Shown: positions 1 to 18,750, counted from the stretch's first letter. The stretch is DNA of 64,000 bases from Flaccisagitta enflata (GCA_965153355.1 OZ231127.1:82150001-82214000), one strand, 5' to 3'. Program-made: numbers and translations. Notes: generated by a model not told the origin, from the sequence alone.

Positions 1-16
1 TGCCGAGTGTTATGAT

Positions 17-3000
17 TTGAGGGAGTTGTTGGAGGAAATAGAAAGGAGAGAGCTGGTGTCTGGTGAAGATATGACCTGTAAATATGGTATCACATCCCCT
101 TATGATGTATGCAATATTGACACTGATGAATTTTCAAATGTAAATAACCCTACCACTCCTACCAACCAACCCAACCAACCTACCACTCCTACCAACCATC
201 CCAACCAACCTACTACCCTACCAACCAACCAAAATTTCACTCCTGCGTTTTCGTCCGACATTAATCATCCTCAATACACCCCTCCCTCCTCACCTGTGCC
301 ATTTTCATCACTTGTTGGGAAGAATAAGGTGGGTGATGATGTTCTCGACCGTTGCCGCCGGGATGGTATAGACTTTGACTTGCAATTGGACGACAAAAAT
401 GGACCCGATGTTGAAATGGAAATTCTTGAAGATATCGATATTGAGGCTGAAAGGAAAAAAGCAGATGATTGTCCTTACTGGAAGGATAAAGATTCTTTTT
501 TTTCTGAATTTAACTTCAAAGATTTGGCCCAAGAGCATTTGGACCCACTCAAAGAACTTCTATTTTCGTTCCGTCACATTTTTGACTCTTCTGACCCTGC
601 CCAATTCAGGCAGGGGATAAACATGAAACCAATCGAGATAAAGTTGAAACCTGGCATGACCCCTAAAAAGCACAAACTTAGGCGTCTCTCGGATGAGAAA
701 ATTCGTCACCTCAAAATTCACCTTAAAACGCTTCTCGATCAAGGCGTCATCGCCGAATTGGACAGCAGCGCCGACGTCTACGCAAGTCCTTTGCATCTTG
801 TCGTCGAGCAAAGATTCGTCAGTTCGCGCAACGCCGTGGTGGAAAAAAGTAGGGTAACTGCAGACCAGCGCCAATTGAATGCTTGTCTGGCTGACAGCTC
901 CTTTCCGCTTCCAAACTGCAATGAATACCGTGAAAAAGTGGGAAAAATGGGTTACACCACCTTTAGTAATTTCGACTGTTCGTCCTTCTTCCACCAGTTT
1001 CCGGTCTCAAAGGAAAGTTCTAAGTTGTTAGGCATTCACGCAATTAATAAGATCTATTGTTACCTTCGCTTATCTCAAGGCCTAAAACTCAGCCCACCTA
1101 TTGTCCAAAATTTCATCAGCAAGGCCATGCGCTGTCATGAGCGCGTCTTCCCGTTCATTGATGACTGTTCAGTTGGTTCAGAGAATGTTCAACAGCATCT
1201 CTATGAAGATCTTCCCAAATTCTTTGCCCTCTGTTCCTACTATCGGATACTCCTTAAACCTAGTAAGGCTGATATGGTCAGGAAATCGACTAGAGTCTTA
1301 GGGTTTCAAATTGGTGAATCTCAATTGTCAATTTCCAAGGAAAAAGAGGTGAAAATTTCAGATCTTAAATTCCCAGTCACAAAAGATGAGTGTATCGCTC
1401 GCCTAGCCTTTCTGCAGTACTTTAATGGCGTGGCGCCAAAGCTCTCTGAGCATTTAGCGCCATTACGCCGTTTGACTAAATTAAAGGTAAGGTACACGCC
1501 CACTGACTTGCACAGGGAGGCTTTTGACAAGGCCATAGCTCACCTGCAAGATAAGAAAGTGAATGTCATTCGTCTTCCGTCTTCTGACCCTTCAGACCAG
1601 TTCGTGCTGTGGACAGATGCATCGTCAAATTCAATATCGTGTTTATTGACGCAATATATGCTTCCTCCAACGTCTGCACCTGATAATGATGGAAAAAGAA
1701 GATTGTATGTGGTAGGATGTTTCTCTTCAGTCATCAAGGACAGCTGGCTTAATTTTCCAATATGGCTTCTTGAGTTGATCAGTCTGTACGAAGCAACTCG
1801 CAAATTCCGCCATCTGCTCAGTGCAAAAGCTTTTTGGGTGGTCGTTGATAGCTCTACAGTGGCTAACTGGGCCAGTCTTGAGGGTATCCCCAAAGACTTG
1901 GCCCGTAAGATCCTACACATACAGAAATTTCAGGCTAATATCGTCTTTGTTGAAAGTAGATTGCAAGCTGCAGATCCATTCTCACGCTTAGAATCACTCC
2001 CAGCACCATCAGGCACTTACCCAAAATTTTTGAAGGAAAGGATCTACAACGCCCATGGACAGAAGGTGCCTTGGCAATCCCTCTTTTCCCAACGAAAACA
2101 CGATGAAATGATCGCCTTATTTCATCGCCATCATCGTCAGCCGTTATCATACGCCGTCGACGGACCGTTGGAAGAGGAGGAGGAGGAGGAGGAGGAGGAT
2201 GATTATGCTTCTAGACCCGACGGCGAATACACCATTGTCGTCGACGATCTTCCGGCGACGCCGCCGGAAGTGACGCCCATCGCCGGCGCCATCGCGGCGA
2301 TCCACACGTCGATTTGCGCCATATCTCTCGACGACGACGATTTGAATGCTGGAAGAGTGGAGGAGGACGATGATTCCCCGCCGGATAGTGACGTCATGGA
2401 CAGTATCACGCTGCCACGTTTTTCCGGAAGTCGTTTGGAGTTCGTGCGTCGCCTTCAAGCCGGCGACGATATTCTCGATCGTTGCCGAGACTTTTTGATG
2501 GGGACGACGCCGATTCCCAACAAGGCTGAGGCTTTGTTATTGCCGGCGCCGCTGCAGGACTTCTTACGCCATCGTTCGCTTTTCCGACTGACAGACCAAA
2601 ACATCATAATCAGATTTTGGTTAAATCCGTTGGGTATCGTTGACCCACTTATTGTGGTGGGATCTAATGAATTTTTGAAGCTTGTCGGCGAAACTCATTC
2701 ATTCAACTCACCATCATCATCCGGTCACATTGGTCAAAGAAAGACCATGGATTCTCTCAAAAGACAGTACTATTCTTTCAACATGAGGCGGGTGATCAAT
2801 TCTTACGTCCGTACGTGTCCGGCATGTGTGTTAAACAATCATCCCACCTGTAGAAAGGAAGACGATGGCAACAAAATCGCGACTGAGCCCTTATCGACCG
2901 TTGAAGTGGACGTGTGTGGCCCGTGGAACAATTTCAAGACCACTTCCGGCCGAACGCCGTCATACTTTGTCGCGATTGACGCGGCGTCTCGATTTGCGTT

Positions 3001-3034
3001 CACGTCAACGATATATTCGACCTCCGACGCTTAA
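17..3034 (+). CDS. pol: Ty3/gypsy pol polyprotein, first part (RT, RNase H, integrase N-terminus)
   Basis: The reading frame covers 1005 residues, but the true start lies outside the window or is not decidable. Residues 40-80 are an Asn/Pro/Thr/Gln-rich tandem repeat. Reverse transcriptase spans roughly residues 190-450: VTADQRQLN is the template-grip motif near 283 and FIDD at 380-383 is the catalytic YxDD-type box. RNase H starts near 525, with WTDAS placing a catalytic Asp at 534. A Glu-rich and Asp-rich spacer (about 715-810) precedes integrase. The integrase zinc finger shows His894, His904, Cys934 and Cys937, and the first catalytic Asp is at 965 in VDVCGPW. The frame stops at 3032-3034 inside the integrase core, before the second Asp. 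No protease motif was seen. Confidence 0.85.
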   Translation: MRELLEEIERRELVSGEDMTCKYGITSPYDVCNIDTDEFSNVNNPTTPTNQPNQPTTPTNHPNQPTTLPTNQNFTPAFSSDINHPQYTPPSSPVPFSSLVGKNKVGDDVLDRCRRDGIDFDLQLDDKNGPDVEMEILEDIDIEAERKKADDCPYWKDKDSFFSEFNFKDLAQEHLDPLKELLFSFRHIFDSSDPAQFRQGINMKPIEIKLKPGMTPKKHKLRRLSDEKIRHLKIHLKTLLDQGVIAELDSSADVYASPLHLVVEQRFVSSRNAVVEKSRVTADQRQLNACLADSSFPLPNCNEYREKVGKMGYTTFSNFDCSSFFHQFPVSKESSKLLGIHAINKIYCYLRLSQGLKLSPPIVQNFISKAMRCHERVFPFIDDCSVGSENVQQHLYEDLPKFFALCSYYRILLKPSKADMVRKSTRVLGFQIGESQLSISKEKEVKISDLKFPVTKDECIARLAFLQYFNGVAPKLSEHLAPLRRLTKLKVRYTPTDLHREAFDKAIAHLQDKKVNVIRLPSSDPSDQFVLWTDASSNSISCLLTQYMLPPTSAPDNDGKRRLYVVGCFSSVIKDSWLNFPIWLLELISLYEATRKFRHLLSAKAFWVVVDSSTVANWASLEGIPKDLARKILHIQKFQANIVFVESRLQAADPFSRLESLPAPSGTYPKFLKERIYNAHGQKVPWQSLFSQRKHDEMIALFHRHHRQPLSYAVDGPLEEEEEEEEEDDYASRPDGEYTIVVDDLPATPPEVTPIAGAIAAIHTSICAISLDDDDLNAGRVEEDDDSPPDSDVMDSITLPRFSGSRLEFVRRLQAGDDILDRCRDFLMGTTPIPNKAEALLLPAPLQDFLRHRSLFRLTDQNIIIRFWLNPLGIVDPLIVVGSNEFLKLVGETHSFNSPSSSGHIGQRKTMDSLKRQYYSFNMRRVINSYVRTCPACVLNNHPTCRKEDDGNKIATEPLSTVEVDVCGPWNNFKTTSGRTPSYFVAIDAASRFAFTSTIYSTSDA

Positions 3035-3054
3035 TTCTTCGTTGTTTTCTCGAT

Positions 3055-3957
3055 ATGCGTCGCCACTTCTCCGGACTACCTTCAAAAATACAATGCGATA
3101 ACGGATTGCTGAAAGAAAACTCACGCGCAAAACAATTTCTGATTTCGCATCACGTTTCAATCACACATGGACACGCGTACGTCAGCAGATCACAATCTCG
3201 TGCTGAAAAAACTATCGGCACTATTTCTCGTCTCATCGTCAAATACAGTACCGAGTGTCCAAAAATTCCTTTTCCCCGTCTGTTAGAGGAATCCACGCTC
3301 ACCTATAACGCATCTCCATGTGACGCTCTCCCCATGAATCTTTCCCCACGTGATCTCTTCTATGTGCGTCCTCCAACTTCGTTTCTTCGTTCTGCATCCG
3401 ACGAGGTCGTCGACGGCGTCGCCAAATCGCTCGTCGACTGCGTCGCTGCTGCACGTGCCGCCGGCGCCGCGTCTCTCCAAAACGACGTGGCTGCGTTCAT
3501 CCGGCGACAGAAGAAACGATCTCCGACGAACTACACGCGCCGCCTCAAAAGCGGTGATTGCGTCTTAAAGAAACGCTCTGTGTGGCCTGTCGGGACGCCG
3601 AAGAAATACGGCCACAGAGTGGTCGTGGACGGATTTGTGGTGGAAGAACGAGTCGCCACAAATGCATTTAAGGTTCGAAGTGTCGTGACGGATGAACATC
3701 AAATTCTCCCAGGTGACGTGTTGATCAAGACTAAACTCACTGAAGATGAGTTGCGTCGCCTCGTGGACTCAATGAATGTAAGTTTGGAACTGAGTGAGCC
3801 AGAGATTGAGCCAGCTTTAACGCGTTCTCGTGCCAGGGCATTAAATGATGATGCCTCGGTGAATTCCGTCGAAAAACTTTTCATCCATCATAGTGGAAAA
3901 AACAATTATAGTCTTGATTCACTTGCTGATTTTGGAATCTCTGATTTGTGGGTTTAG
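3055..3957 (+). pseudogene. pol: Ty3/gypsy pol, second part of split integrase
   Basis: This frame carries the rest of the integrase: the second catalytic Asp at nucleotide 3097 (CDNG motif) and the catalytic Glu at 3205 (SRAEK motif). A basic C-terminal region follows, with a chromatin/DNA-binding type beta-rich stretch (KSGDCVLKKR onward). The frame is open upstream of the first Met to at least 3001, so the Met at 3055 is not a real start. It is the continuation of the preceding ORF after a single frame change between about 3000 and 3034. The shift separates the first Asp from the second Asp and Glu, so it should abolish integrase activity. Confidence 0.75.
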
Positions 3958-4107
3958 TCTATTTTTCCATATGATGATCAATTTTGAGTTTATAGGAAAG
4001 ATGATTTTTTATTTTTTTTTGGTTTTTGTATTTTTTTAAGAAGTACAAAGTAGAAAGAAAATGAATAACCATGATCATTTTACCATAAACTCGGATTACC
4101 CCTATAT
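3958..4107. other. Short AT-rich spacer, no gene seen
   Basis: Runs of T and A with no ORF or recognised signal. It separates the retrotransposon from a convergent minus-strand gene. Confidence 0.5.
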
Positions 4108-4488
4108 TTATATCCACACACTTCTTGCGGGCGCATCATATTGGCCTCCATTTTGACCGCATTCTCGCATCTCTATCATTTCATCATCTGTGAAATTGCG
4201 CGGGATACCATTGCGGGGTGGAAGTGGTGGCGGTGCCCTGTGACCTCTGTTCCTTATCCTTTCCATCATCATTGAGAGAAGATCTTGGCCATGGCTCAGC
4301 AGGCGTCGAGCCAGGACAGGATTTTTTATCCCTATGACGATGCAAATGATTAGCAGGACAGCGGCCGCGGCGCAACCAACCACCTCTTCCAACCACCAAG
4401 GGTACCCATGGTTATCATGGGCCTGCTCCGTTGGTGCATTCTCGGTCGCTGAGGGAGAATGACTCCAATAGGACTCATTATAACTCAT
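4108..4488 (-). CDS. Small single-pass membrane protein with SH3-ligand tail, unknown family
   Basis: 126 residues from an ATG at 4488 with A at -3; the frame is open further upstream but only through a GTG. There is no signal peptide. Residues 1-34 are short and polar with one N-glycosylation sequon (NES at 4-6) and a WWLEE segment. Residues 35-54 form one hydrophobic helix rich in Ala, Ile and Val. The tail is basic, then contains PPPLPPR (about 86-92), a class II SH3-binding motif, and an acidic stretch ending in a Gln/Gly-rich segment. Topology is probably N-out. It converges on the retrotransposon. A possible acceptor (pyrimidine run then TAG at about 4568) lies upstream, so it may be a last exon. 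Function not recognised. Confidence 0.5.
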   Translation of the reverse strand: MSYNESYWSHSPSATENAPTEQAHDNHGYPWWLEEVVGCAAAAVLLIICIVIGIKNPVLARRLLSHGQDLLSMMMERIRNRGHRAPPPLPPRNGIPRNFTDDEMIEMRECGQNGGQYDAPARSVWI

Positions 4489-5766
4489 TTTTGCACGTAA
4501 TTTCACAGACAAGTGTGCAGATATAAATTCCCTATAGACGGAACAGCGACCACCCACCTTTAAATTTCTAAAAGAAAAAGATTTTTAAACACTCAAACCC
4601 CCGAGAGAAACGAAACAAAAGTTGGAAACTAAAATGTTAAAAATGATAAAAACTTGCTTTTGCTGTAAAGAAATGATTAATCGAGTTATGTCATGTACAG
4701 AATTCTTTTATTTGCGATAATTCATTATACGCGGGTACAGTCTCACAAAAACTCTATCTGACTGTATCTACAATTTATTTGCCTTCTGTCTAAGTGTCTC
4801 GGTCTCTCACAAACAATTTTCATGACTGGAACACTTTATTGTACATATTCGTTATTAACGAGTCTCTTATTCGCGGCGATTCGTTATATCAGTTTCTCAC
4901 TGTATTCTAGTTTTTCTCTTTTTAACGTTGCCCTCACTCACTGTATGTCTATAGCGAAGCGCGCGCCGATCCATTTTTCTCTCCATTCCTCAATTGTCCA
5001 ATTTCGTTGAAGCGCGCCTTTTGTTTCCATCCGAGTCATCCATCTCCACTCTCGCCTTTTTGCGCAAAACGTCGATTTTGCGCCCATTTTGCGCATAAGT
5101 CGCGGGCCTTTTGTTTCTGTCTAAACTCGATTCCTCCCATCGTCCCGATCGTCGTCGTCGTTTCTGTCGCGTCGAGGGCCTGGGAATAAAATGTAGTACA
5201 CATTTTTTTTAAGCGGTGGTCGCTGGATATTTGCGTTAGCTCTCTCTCTCTCCCTCTCTCCTCTCTCTCCCCCTCTCTTCCTCTCTTTCTCTCCTCTCTC
5301 TCTCCTCTCTCTCTCCCTCTCTCTCTCCCCTCTCTCTCCTTCTCTCTCTCCCCCTCTCTCTTCCCCTCTCTCTCCCTCTCTTTCTCCCTCTCTCTCCCTC
5401 TCTCTCCCCCGTTTTCATCTCAATTTTTGGTTGAATTTTTCAACGCTTTCTCTAAATATTATCCATTTTAGTTCCGTTTTCATTTTCTCACGAACTAAAA
5501 AATACTAACCACTGTTTCCTGGCCGGAAATATTTACTCATGTTCTATTTTGTCAATGACAAAAATATTATTCTGCACACTTTTTTCCAAAAATATTACTC
5601 AACAATATTAACCGTATTCACAAATATTATACTATAGTTACATCCGGATTCCCTTTCTGCGCAATTTCACCTCTCTTTCTTCCCCTCTCTCCCCCCACTC
5701 TGCTTTGCGGAAGTCAAAAATCAAGAAAGGGTGCGTTCTTTCGCCTCTGGCACGTTCACACTGAGT
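4489..5766. other. Intergenic region, no gene seen
   Basis: AT-rich sequence with scattered short ORFs that have no supporting splice sites or homology. The only structure is the pyrimidine-rich tract at 5240-5412. Confidence 0.4.
5240..5412 (+). repeat. (CT)n/(CCCTCT)n pyrimidine tract
   Basis: Imperfect CTCTCTCC repeats for about 170 bases. Any ORF here is a low-complexity artefact. Confidence 0.9.
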
Positions 5767-6517
5767 TCACTTACTGACATAATGGTAGACTTTGTGTCGG
5801 TCTTCTTCTTCTTCTTCTCTTTCCTTCGAGGTCGCTTGTTTCTTACATCTTAATAGTCCTTGGATGATAACCGCCACGACGTTGGTGATGGTGATGCCGA
5901 TGACCGCCCATGATTGGGTTTCCAGCTGATCTGTCTGTTCGTCGATTTGGTTGTACTCCTTTCCGCACATTAAGGGCGATAGGACCAGATCGCTCCTCTC
6001 GAGGCATCGTGAGATGTGGAGCACGTCTTTTCCATTTTTGCCTTTGATGGGGCTAGGACTGATGATGATAAGACACGTTTTGCCATACTCTGTTGGTAGA
6101 GAAGATACAAAATTAAATTAAATTTCAGAAGTTAGTGTGAACGTTGTCGCTCCCTTCGGTGACTGTGGCGCCGATCAGATTAAATAATGCATAAAATTTT
6201 CTCACCGTATCCAAAATCACGTATGACGGCTTGTTTTGAATCAAGTTGGCAATCGGGCTTTTCTGGACGCGTGCTCAACCATTGCACGATGCGTTGATTG
6301 AAATCGCCATTGCTTTCTCCGTCTCGTTGTTGCGGGGTCTGTGAACAAAATTTTTGCGTTGGCCTTGAATTTTCTTCTTTTCAGCGAAGAAGGAAAGTTA
6401 GGGTAGGGTTAGATAACGAATCTGCTGAATTGGTTTTCTCACCTCTGATTGGTCCGCTACGCTCCCCGGGAGGAGGAGGACGGAGAGAACGAAGAAGAGG
6501 AGGGGGTGATATCTCAT
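5767..6517 (-). CDS. Three-exon secreted/type I membrane protein with Na,K-ATPase-beta-like motif
   Basis: Exons are 6517-6443, 6338-6206 and 6089-5767; phases agree (0, then 1) and borders are GTGAG donors with CAG acceptors. The product is 176 residues. Exon 1 is a clean signal peptide (about residues 1-21, LLFFVLSVLLLPG core). The ectodomain has four Cys, one in PDCQLD and one in the segment DFGYEYGKTCLIII. The second resembles the FGYxxGxPC block of Na,K-ATPase beta subunits, although those proteins are anchored at the N-terminus. A helix near residues 128-148 (AVIGITITNVVAVIIQGLL) is followed by a charged tail with a Glu run. GTAAGT lies four bases before the stop, so an alternative further exon is possible. 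The family assignment is only a suggestion. Confidence 0.6.
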
Positions 6518-7567
6518 TTTCACGAATTGTCTGTTGTTCTCTTGTCTTCCACTCGAGGTGATTGTAACTTGTTTGTCAGTATCTTGTCAGTATCTTGTCA
6601 GTACTTGTCACTTTCATTACCACAACACGCACTTTGTTGATTTGAGTGGTCGAGGTGTTGAGGAAGGTGAAGTGTTGATTTTTGCTTTCGGAGCGCAGAG
6701 TCCAATTTCTTGTACAGAATTTTGCGATTATGATTTTGATTTTGTCCTTTAACTTTCCGTCGGCGATTGTTATTGTTTTTCATAATGCGGAATGATTGTA
6801 CTTCAATTTTCGGCGTGCCTCGAATGAAAGGAATGACAGTGAATGTTTGAATCACGTGTTCTTTCGATTGAATGGTATGTTGAGAATTGTGTTCTTATGT
6901 TAAGTATGTTTGAATGAATGGTGGTTTTTCATCTCCGTAACACCTGGAGATTTTCCACATATCAAAAATTTTTTGAATTTTTTTTTAGATCCGTTCTTTT
7001 CTAAATTTTTCTAAGAATTTAGTTTTTAAACGTATCGATATTAGACGGGGTCCGAGCTTTTGTTTTTTAGAGATTATCTTCACCTATCCTAAATAGATTG
7101 AAGATGATCTCTAGGTAGTGAAGGCCGAGTCGTGAACCGACCGGTTCTGACCTTTGATTATTATCAAATTCTCTCTGCCTCTCGCTTTTTGCATTGCTCG
7201 ACTGCGATCCAATTTTCTCTTCAGTCTGGAATAAAGCTCTTTCTTTTAGCTCAATTTCTCTCTCTTTCTCTCTCAATTAATGATAATTAAGAAGCTCAGA
7301 AATTGATTAAGGACAGATCTTTAGCCAGGACGGATGATCATCATCCCGATGATCATTCGTTACTATGGAAGGATAGATCGATGGACGGATAGACTGATAA
7401 AACGAGCTCTATGCATCCCAAGCCACCCTTAGTAAATTTTAGGAGACTCGTATAACTAACTCGATCCAAAATTTTACTTCGGCCTATTCATCCGCGCGCC
7501 TTGTTAATGTTACTCGTTCTAGCAATCCTGTATCACCTCTTTTACTGTATTATCAATCGTTTCTCAG
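6518..7567. other. Intergenic region, no confident gene
   Basis: Upstream of the minus-strand signal-peptide gene. Contains three direct copies of CTTGTCAGTAT at 6574-6612. A minus-strand ORF at 7067-7276 is charged and ends before a GTCAGA, but has no acceptor I can support. Confidence 0.35.
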
Positions 7568-7735
7568 GTGGTCGAATGCATTTGGATGAAGACTTATCCC
7601 AAAGTGAAGCGAGTCGAAGGCGACGGCGCCTCTACGGCCGAGGACCGGAAAGCCGAGGAAGAAGAAGAAGCCAAGTCAGATCTGATGGTCGCACAAGTGT
7701 TCGAAGAACAGCCGGCAGATGCAACCGCTCATTGA
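7568..7735 (+). CDS. Candidate 3'-terminal exon of an unidentified plus-strand gene
   Basis: A strong acceptor (pyrimidine-rich stretch ending TTTCTCAG at 7567) opens a phase-0 frame of 55 codons to a TGA. The peptide starts VVECIWMKTYPKVKRVEG, continues with a Glu-rich acidic stretch, and ends QPADATAH. No upstream exon was recognised. An alternative frame (Arg-rich) is also open, so the frame choice is not certain. Confidence 0.4.
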   Translation: MVECIWMKTYPKVKRVEGDGASTAEDRKAEEEEEAKSDLMVAQVFEEQPADATAH

Positions 7736-8133
7736 CAGCTGACTAAAACGATCATGGAAGGAAAAGGACGCGTGTGCTTGAATCTTAGAAGAAAAAAACG
7801 TAACTGTATCTTGGCAAATATTGAATATTGAACTGGCTGACAGACGGACATAACGATAGACACAGGTCCTCTTTAGTAAAACATGATCTTGGTGTGTGCC
7901 ATTTTCGACGCTTTTCTGTTGTTAAAAACCGCCAATTCGTGTATTAGTCCCGAAAGTATTAGATATGTATATTTTGAATTTCTATCAATTTTGAGATTCT
8001 AGTTACTTAATCATTCATGAGTTGGATCCAATTTGATTTATTTTGTCTTTTGAATCTTCTCTAGTAAGTATAGAGATACCATGGCCGAATTAAAAATTCC
8101 TTTGCGCTATTTCTCGTCATCGATTTGTCTCAG

Positions 8134-8291
8134 ACATGCAACAGCAAGAAAAGGTCAGTTTTTGCGAGTACGTGCGAACGCTCATCAACCAAGGGCGCGA
8201 CCTACCGATCGACCTGCACACTACAAATGGTGCCTTGGCGCACTTGGGGCTTTCAGTCAACGAAGAGCTATCTAGCGAGTTTAGCTACTGA
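8134..8291 (+). CDS. Candidate 3'-terminal exon, unidentified protein
   Basis: The acceptor TTTGTCTCAG at 8133 opens a phase-1 frame. It encodes 51 residues from an internal ATG at 8136 to TGA, with balanced composition typical of a folded protein (EKVSFCEYVRTLINQGRDL, then TTNGALAHLGLSVNEEL). An AATAAA lies about 155 bases downstream. It may belong to the same gene as the exon at 7568, as an alternative end, or be a separate gene. Family not recognised. Confidence 0.45.
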
Positions 8292-8446
8292 GTGTTAATG
8301 TGCGATTTTAATTTACTATCCCGTCATTTTTTCTGACTTAGTAATATTAATCAGAATGTCATTTAAAACTTGGGCGTTCACTTCTCGGTTCTGTCGATAT
8401 ATATTGGACCCATTGTCCTCCGGATTTTGATTTTTTAACAGAAAAG

Positions 8447-8452
8447 AATAAA
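8447..8452 (+). terminator. AATAAA polyadenylation signal candidate
   Basis: A canonical hexamer downstream of the stop at 8291 on the same strand. Support is positional only. Confidence 0.35.
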
Positions 8453-8958
8453 GATAAATGACAATGATATGAATAATTATATAAATATCGGCGTAAAGAA
8501 AATGATAAATGTCGGCAATTGACACGTCATTCGGAGAAAAGGGAGGATATCGAGTTAGAGATGGGAAAAAAAGATATGCTGTTGATGACGGAAGGGGTGT
8601 TTCTAGTCAGAGACAATCGCGTTTTTAACGGGCCATTCGTTCGCTCGTACCGCTCACTCCACTCGCTCCACAGTACTTTGCTTTGCTTCCTCGTTCATGG
8701 GCTCACTCACTTTGCTCACTCTTTCCCTTCGCTCACTCTTTCCCTTCGCTCACTCTCTTGTCGGACGGTTGAGATTTTTGAATCTGTTCACGCTGTTAAC
8801 GTGTTCAATGGGAACAAACTCGTTTTTCATATTCACTAAAAACACGCCCCAAGTGATTCGAGCAGAAGCTAGATCGACTTAGATTGACATTGTAATGGCT
8901 GATCCTTATGTCCATCGGTCTCTCACCGCCGCCACCACCCCTTTCGAGTGTTGGTTTC
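8453..8958. other. Spacer, no gene seen
   Basis: Contains short direct repeats of CTCACTCTTTCCCTTCG around 8715-8760 and nothing that resembles an exon on either strand. Confidence 0.4.
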
Positions 8959-17465
<8,507 letters not shown>

Positions 17466-17689
17466 CTGAGAGAAAGAGAAAAACGATTTCTACTGTAGAA
17501 GTCTAGAAGAAGTACCAGAACCTGCGATGTATTGTAAGTTGAATGACGCCCTTATGTTATGTTTAACAATGAGGCCGGGTACGCGTAGTATCTCTTTGTC
17601 GAAAGCCTAGCCTGGGGATTTTCAATGTTACTGATAACATCAAAAAAATCGCCAACAACTAACGAATTAATCAGCTTGTTTTACTTAAT

Positions 17690-18750
17690 GATTGTATTGG
17701 ACGGATCATAAACAAACGTTGAAATATGTATATTCCCGATATTTCGACCGAAAAACATCAGCCTTCTTCAGGGGAGAGTGAGAGAGAAAGAGAAAGTAAA
17801 GGAAAAGTGGCTAAAGCCAGAATGGACAATAGGAAAAAGAGAGAGAGGGAGAGAGAGAGGGAGAGAGACTAAGCAGAGAGACTGCTTAGGGTGCCGCCTC
17901 TGGCCACCCTAATGAGCGCATGATGACAAAGGGATCATGTTGGTTGCGACGATGATGAGTGTTGGCGCCGATCGCGAATTCTCTGCGATTGTCTTTGAGG
18001 TTGGGGCGGCTGGTGCTGCTGCGGCGGCGGTTGCGAGGTCGATTGGGGCTGTTGGGATTGCTGCTGATTGTCAATTGCAGGTTGCCTTCGTGGTCGGCCT
18101 TGGCTGCGGCGAGCTGTATTAATCATAGATTCGGTCTTTGGATTATGAGGAGGAGCAGCAGGTGGTTTGAGGATTTCTTTGAGAATCTTGTCAAAGTGAG
18201 AGGAGAGAGTGTGACGGCCTTGGTCAATGTTTATGGATGGTTCGAGGGCTTTGATGTATAAGGCCTCATAGATGCCTCTTTTGGCCCAGTCGTGTTCGTA
18301 GGCGAGAATGGTGGCATCTTCTCGTCTGAAGTGGTGGTTGTGTTCACGTGCGTGTTGGAGCATGGCTGATTTGTAGTGGCCTTGTGCGTTGGTGGCTGTG
18401 GAAGTGTGTTCATTGAAGCGTGCTGTGAATGTTCTTTCGGTCTCACCGACATATCTGCCTGAGCAGGCTATGCAGTTGCGACCGGCGCATGGCTAAGCAG
18501 TCTCTCTGCTTAGTCTCTCTCCCTCTCTCTCTCCATCTCTCTCTCCCTCTCTCTCTCCCTCTCTCTCTTTTTCCTATTGTCCATTCTGGCTTTAGCCACT
18601 TTTCCTTTACTTTCTCTTTCTCTCTCACTCTCATTTGCATTTTTCTTCTCCCCTGAAGAAGGCTGATGTTTTTCGGTCGAAATATCGGGAATATACATAT
18701 TTCAACGTTTGTTTATGATCCGTCCAATACAATCATTATGCCTCAACAAC
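17690..18750 (-). mobile_element. Penelope-like element fragment with inverted terminal repeats
   Basis: The segment at 17690-17882 (GGACGGATCATAAACAAACG, CGATATTTCGACCG, CAGCCTTCTTCAGGGG, then GA-rich) recurs inverted at 18486-18740 with few differences. The sequence GAAGAAGGCTGATG next to CGAAATATCG is typical of the terminal repeats of Penelope-like elements. Between the repeats lies a GIY-YIG-type ORF. The reverse transcriptase is absent, so this is a 3' remnant. Confidence 0.75.
17880..18480 (-). pseudogene. Penelope-like GIY-YIG endonuclease domain, 5'-truncated
   Basis: The minus frame reads CIACSGRYVGETERTFTARF, then EHTSTATNAQGHYKS, matching the Tyr-Val-Gly-Glu-Thr and Arg/Glu-His core of the GIY-YIG endonuclease that nicks target DNA for Penelope-like elements. 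About 80 residues later the sequence becomes Gln/Pro/Arg-rich. The frame begins inside the domain and lacks the reverse transcriptase. Confidence 0.7.

Larger units (their letters stand above)
1..3957 (+). mobile_element. Ty3/gypsy-type LTR retrotransposon, 5'-truncated pol region
   Basis: Domains run reverse transcriptase, RNase H, integrase, the order used by Ty3/gypsy elements. The window edge cuts the element on the left, so gag, protease and the 5' LTR are not visible. No 3' LTR can be defined because there is no second copy to compare with. The integrase is split over two frames, so this copy is probably inactive. The 150 bases after the last stop are AT-rich with a short purine run near 4050, which could be a polypurine tract, but this is weak. 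Confidence 0.85.

Noticed and set aside
3000-3060. Programmed ribosomal frameshift in pol
   Set aside because: No slippery sequence was seen and the position inside integrase is not where such elements shift.
18650-18700. Active hammerhead ribozyme in the Penelope-like terminal repeat
   Set aside because: CTGATG and CGAAA are present but the conserved A after CTGATG and a stable stem II are not.
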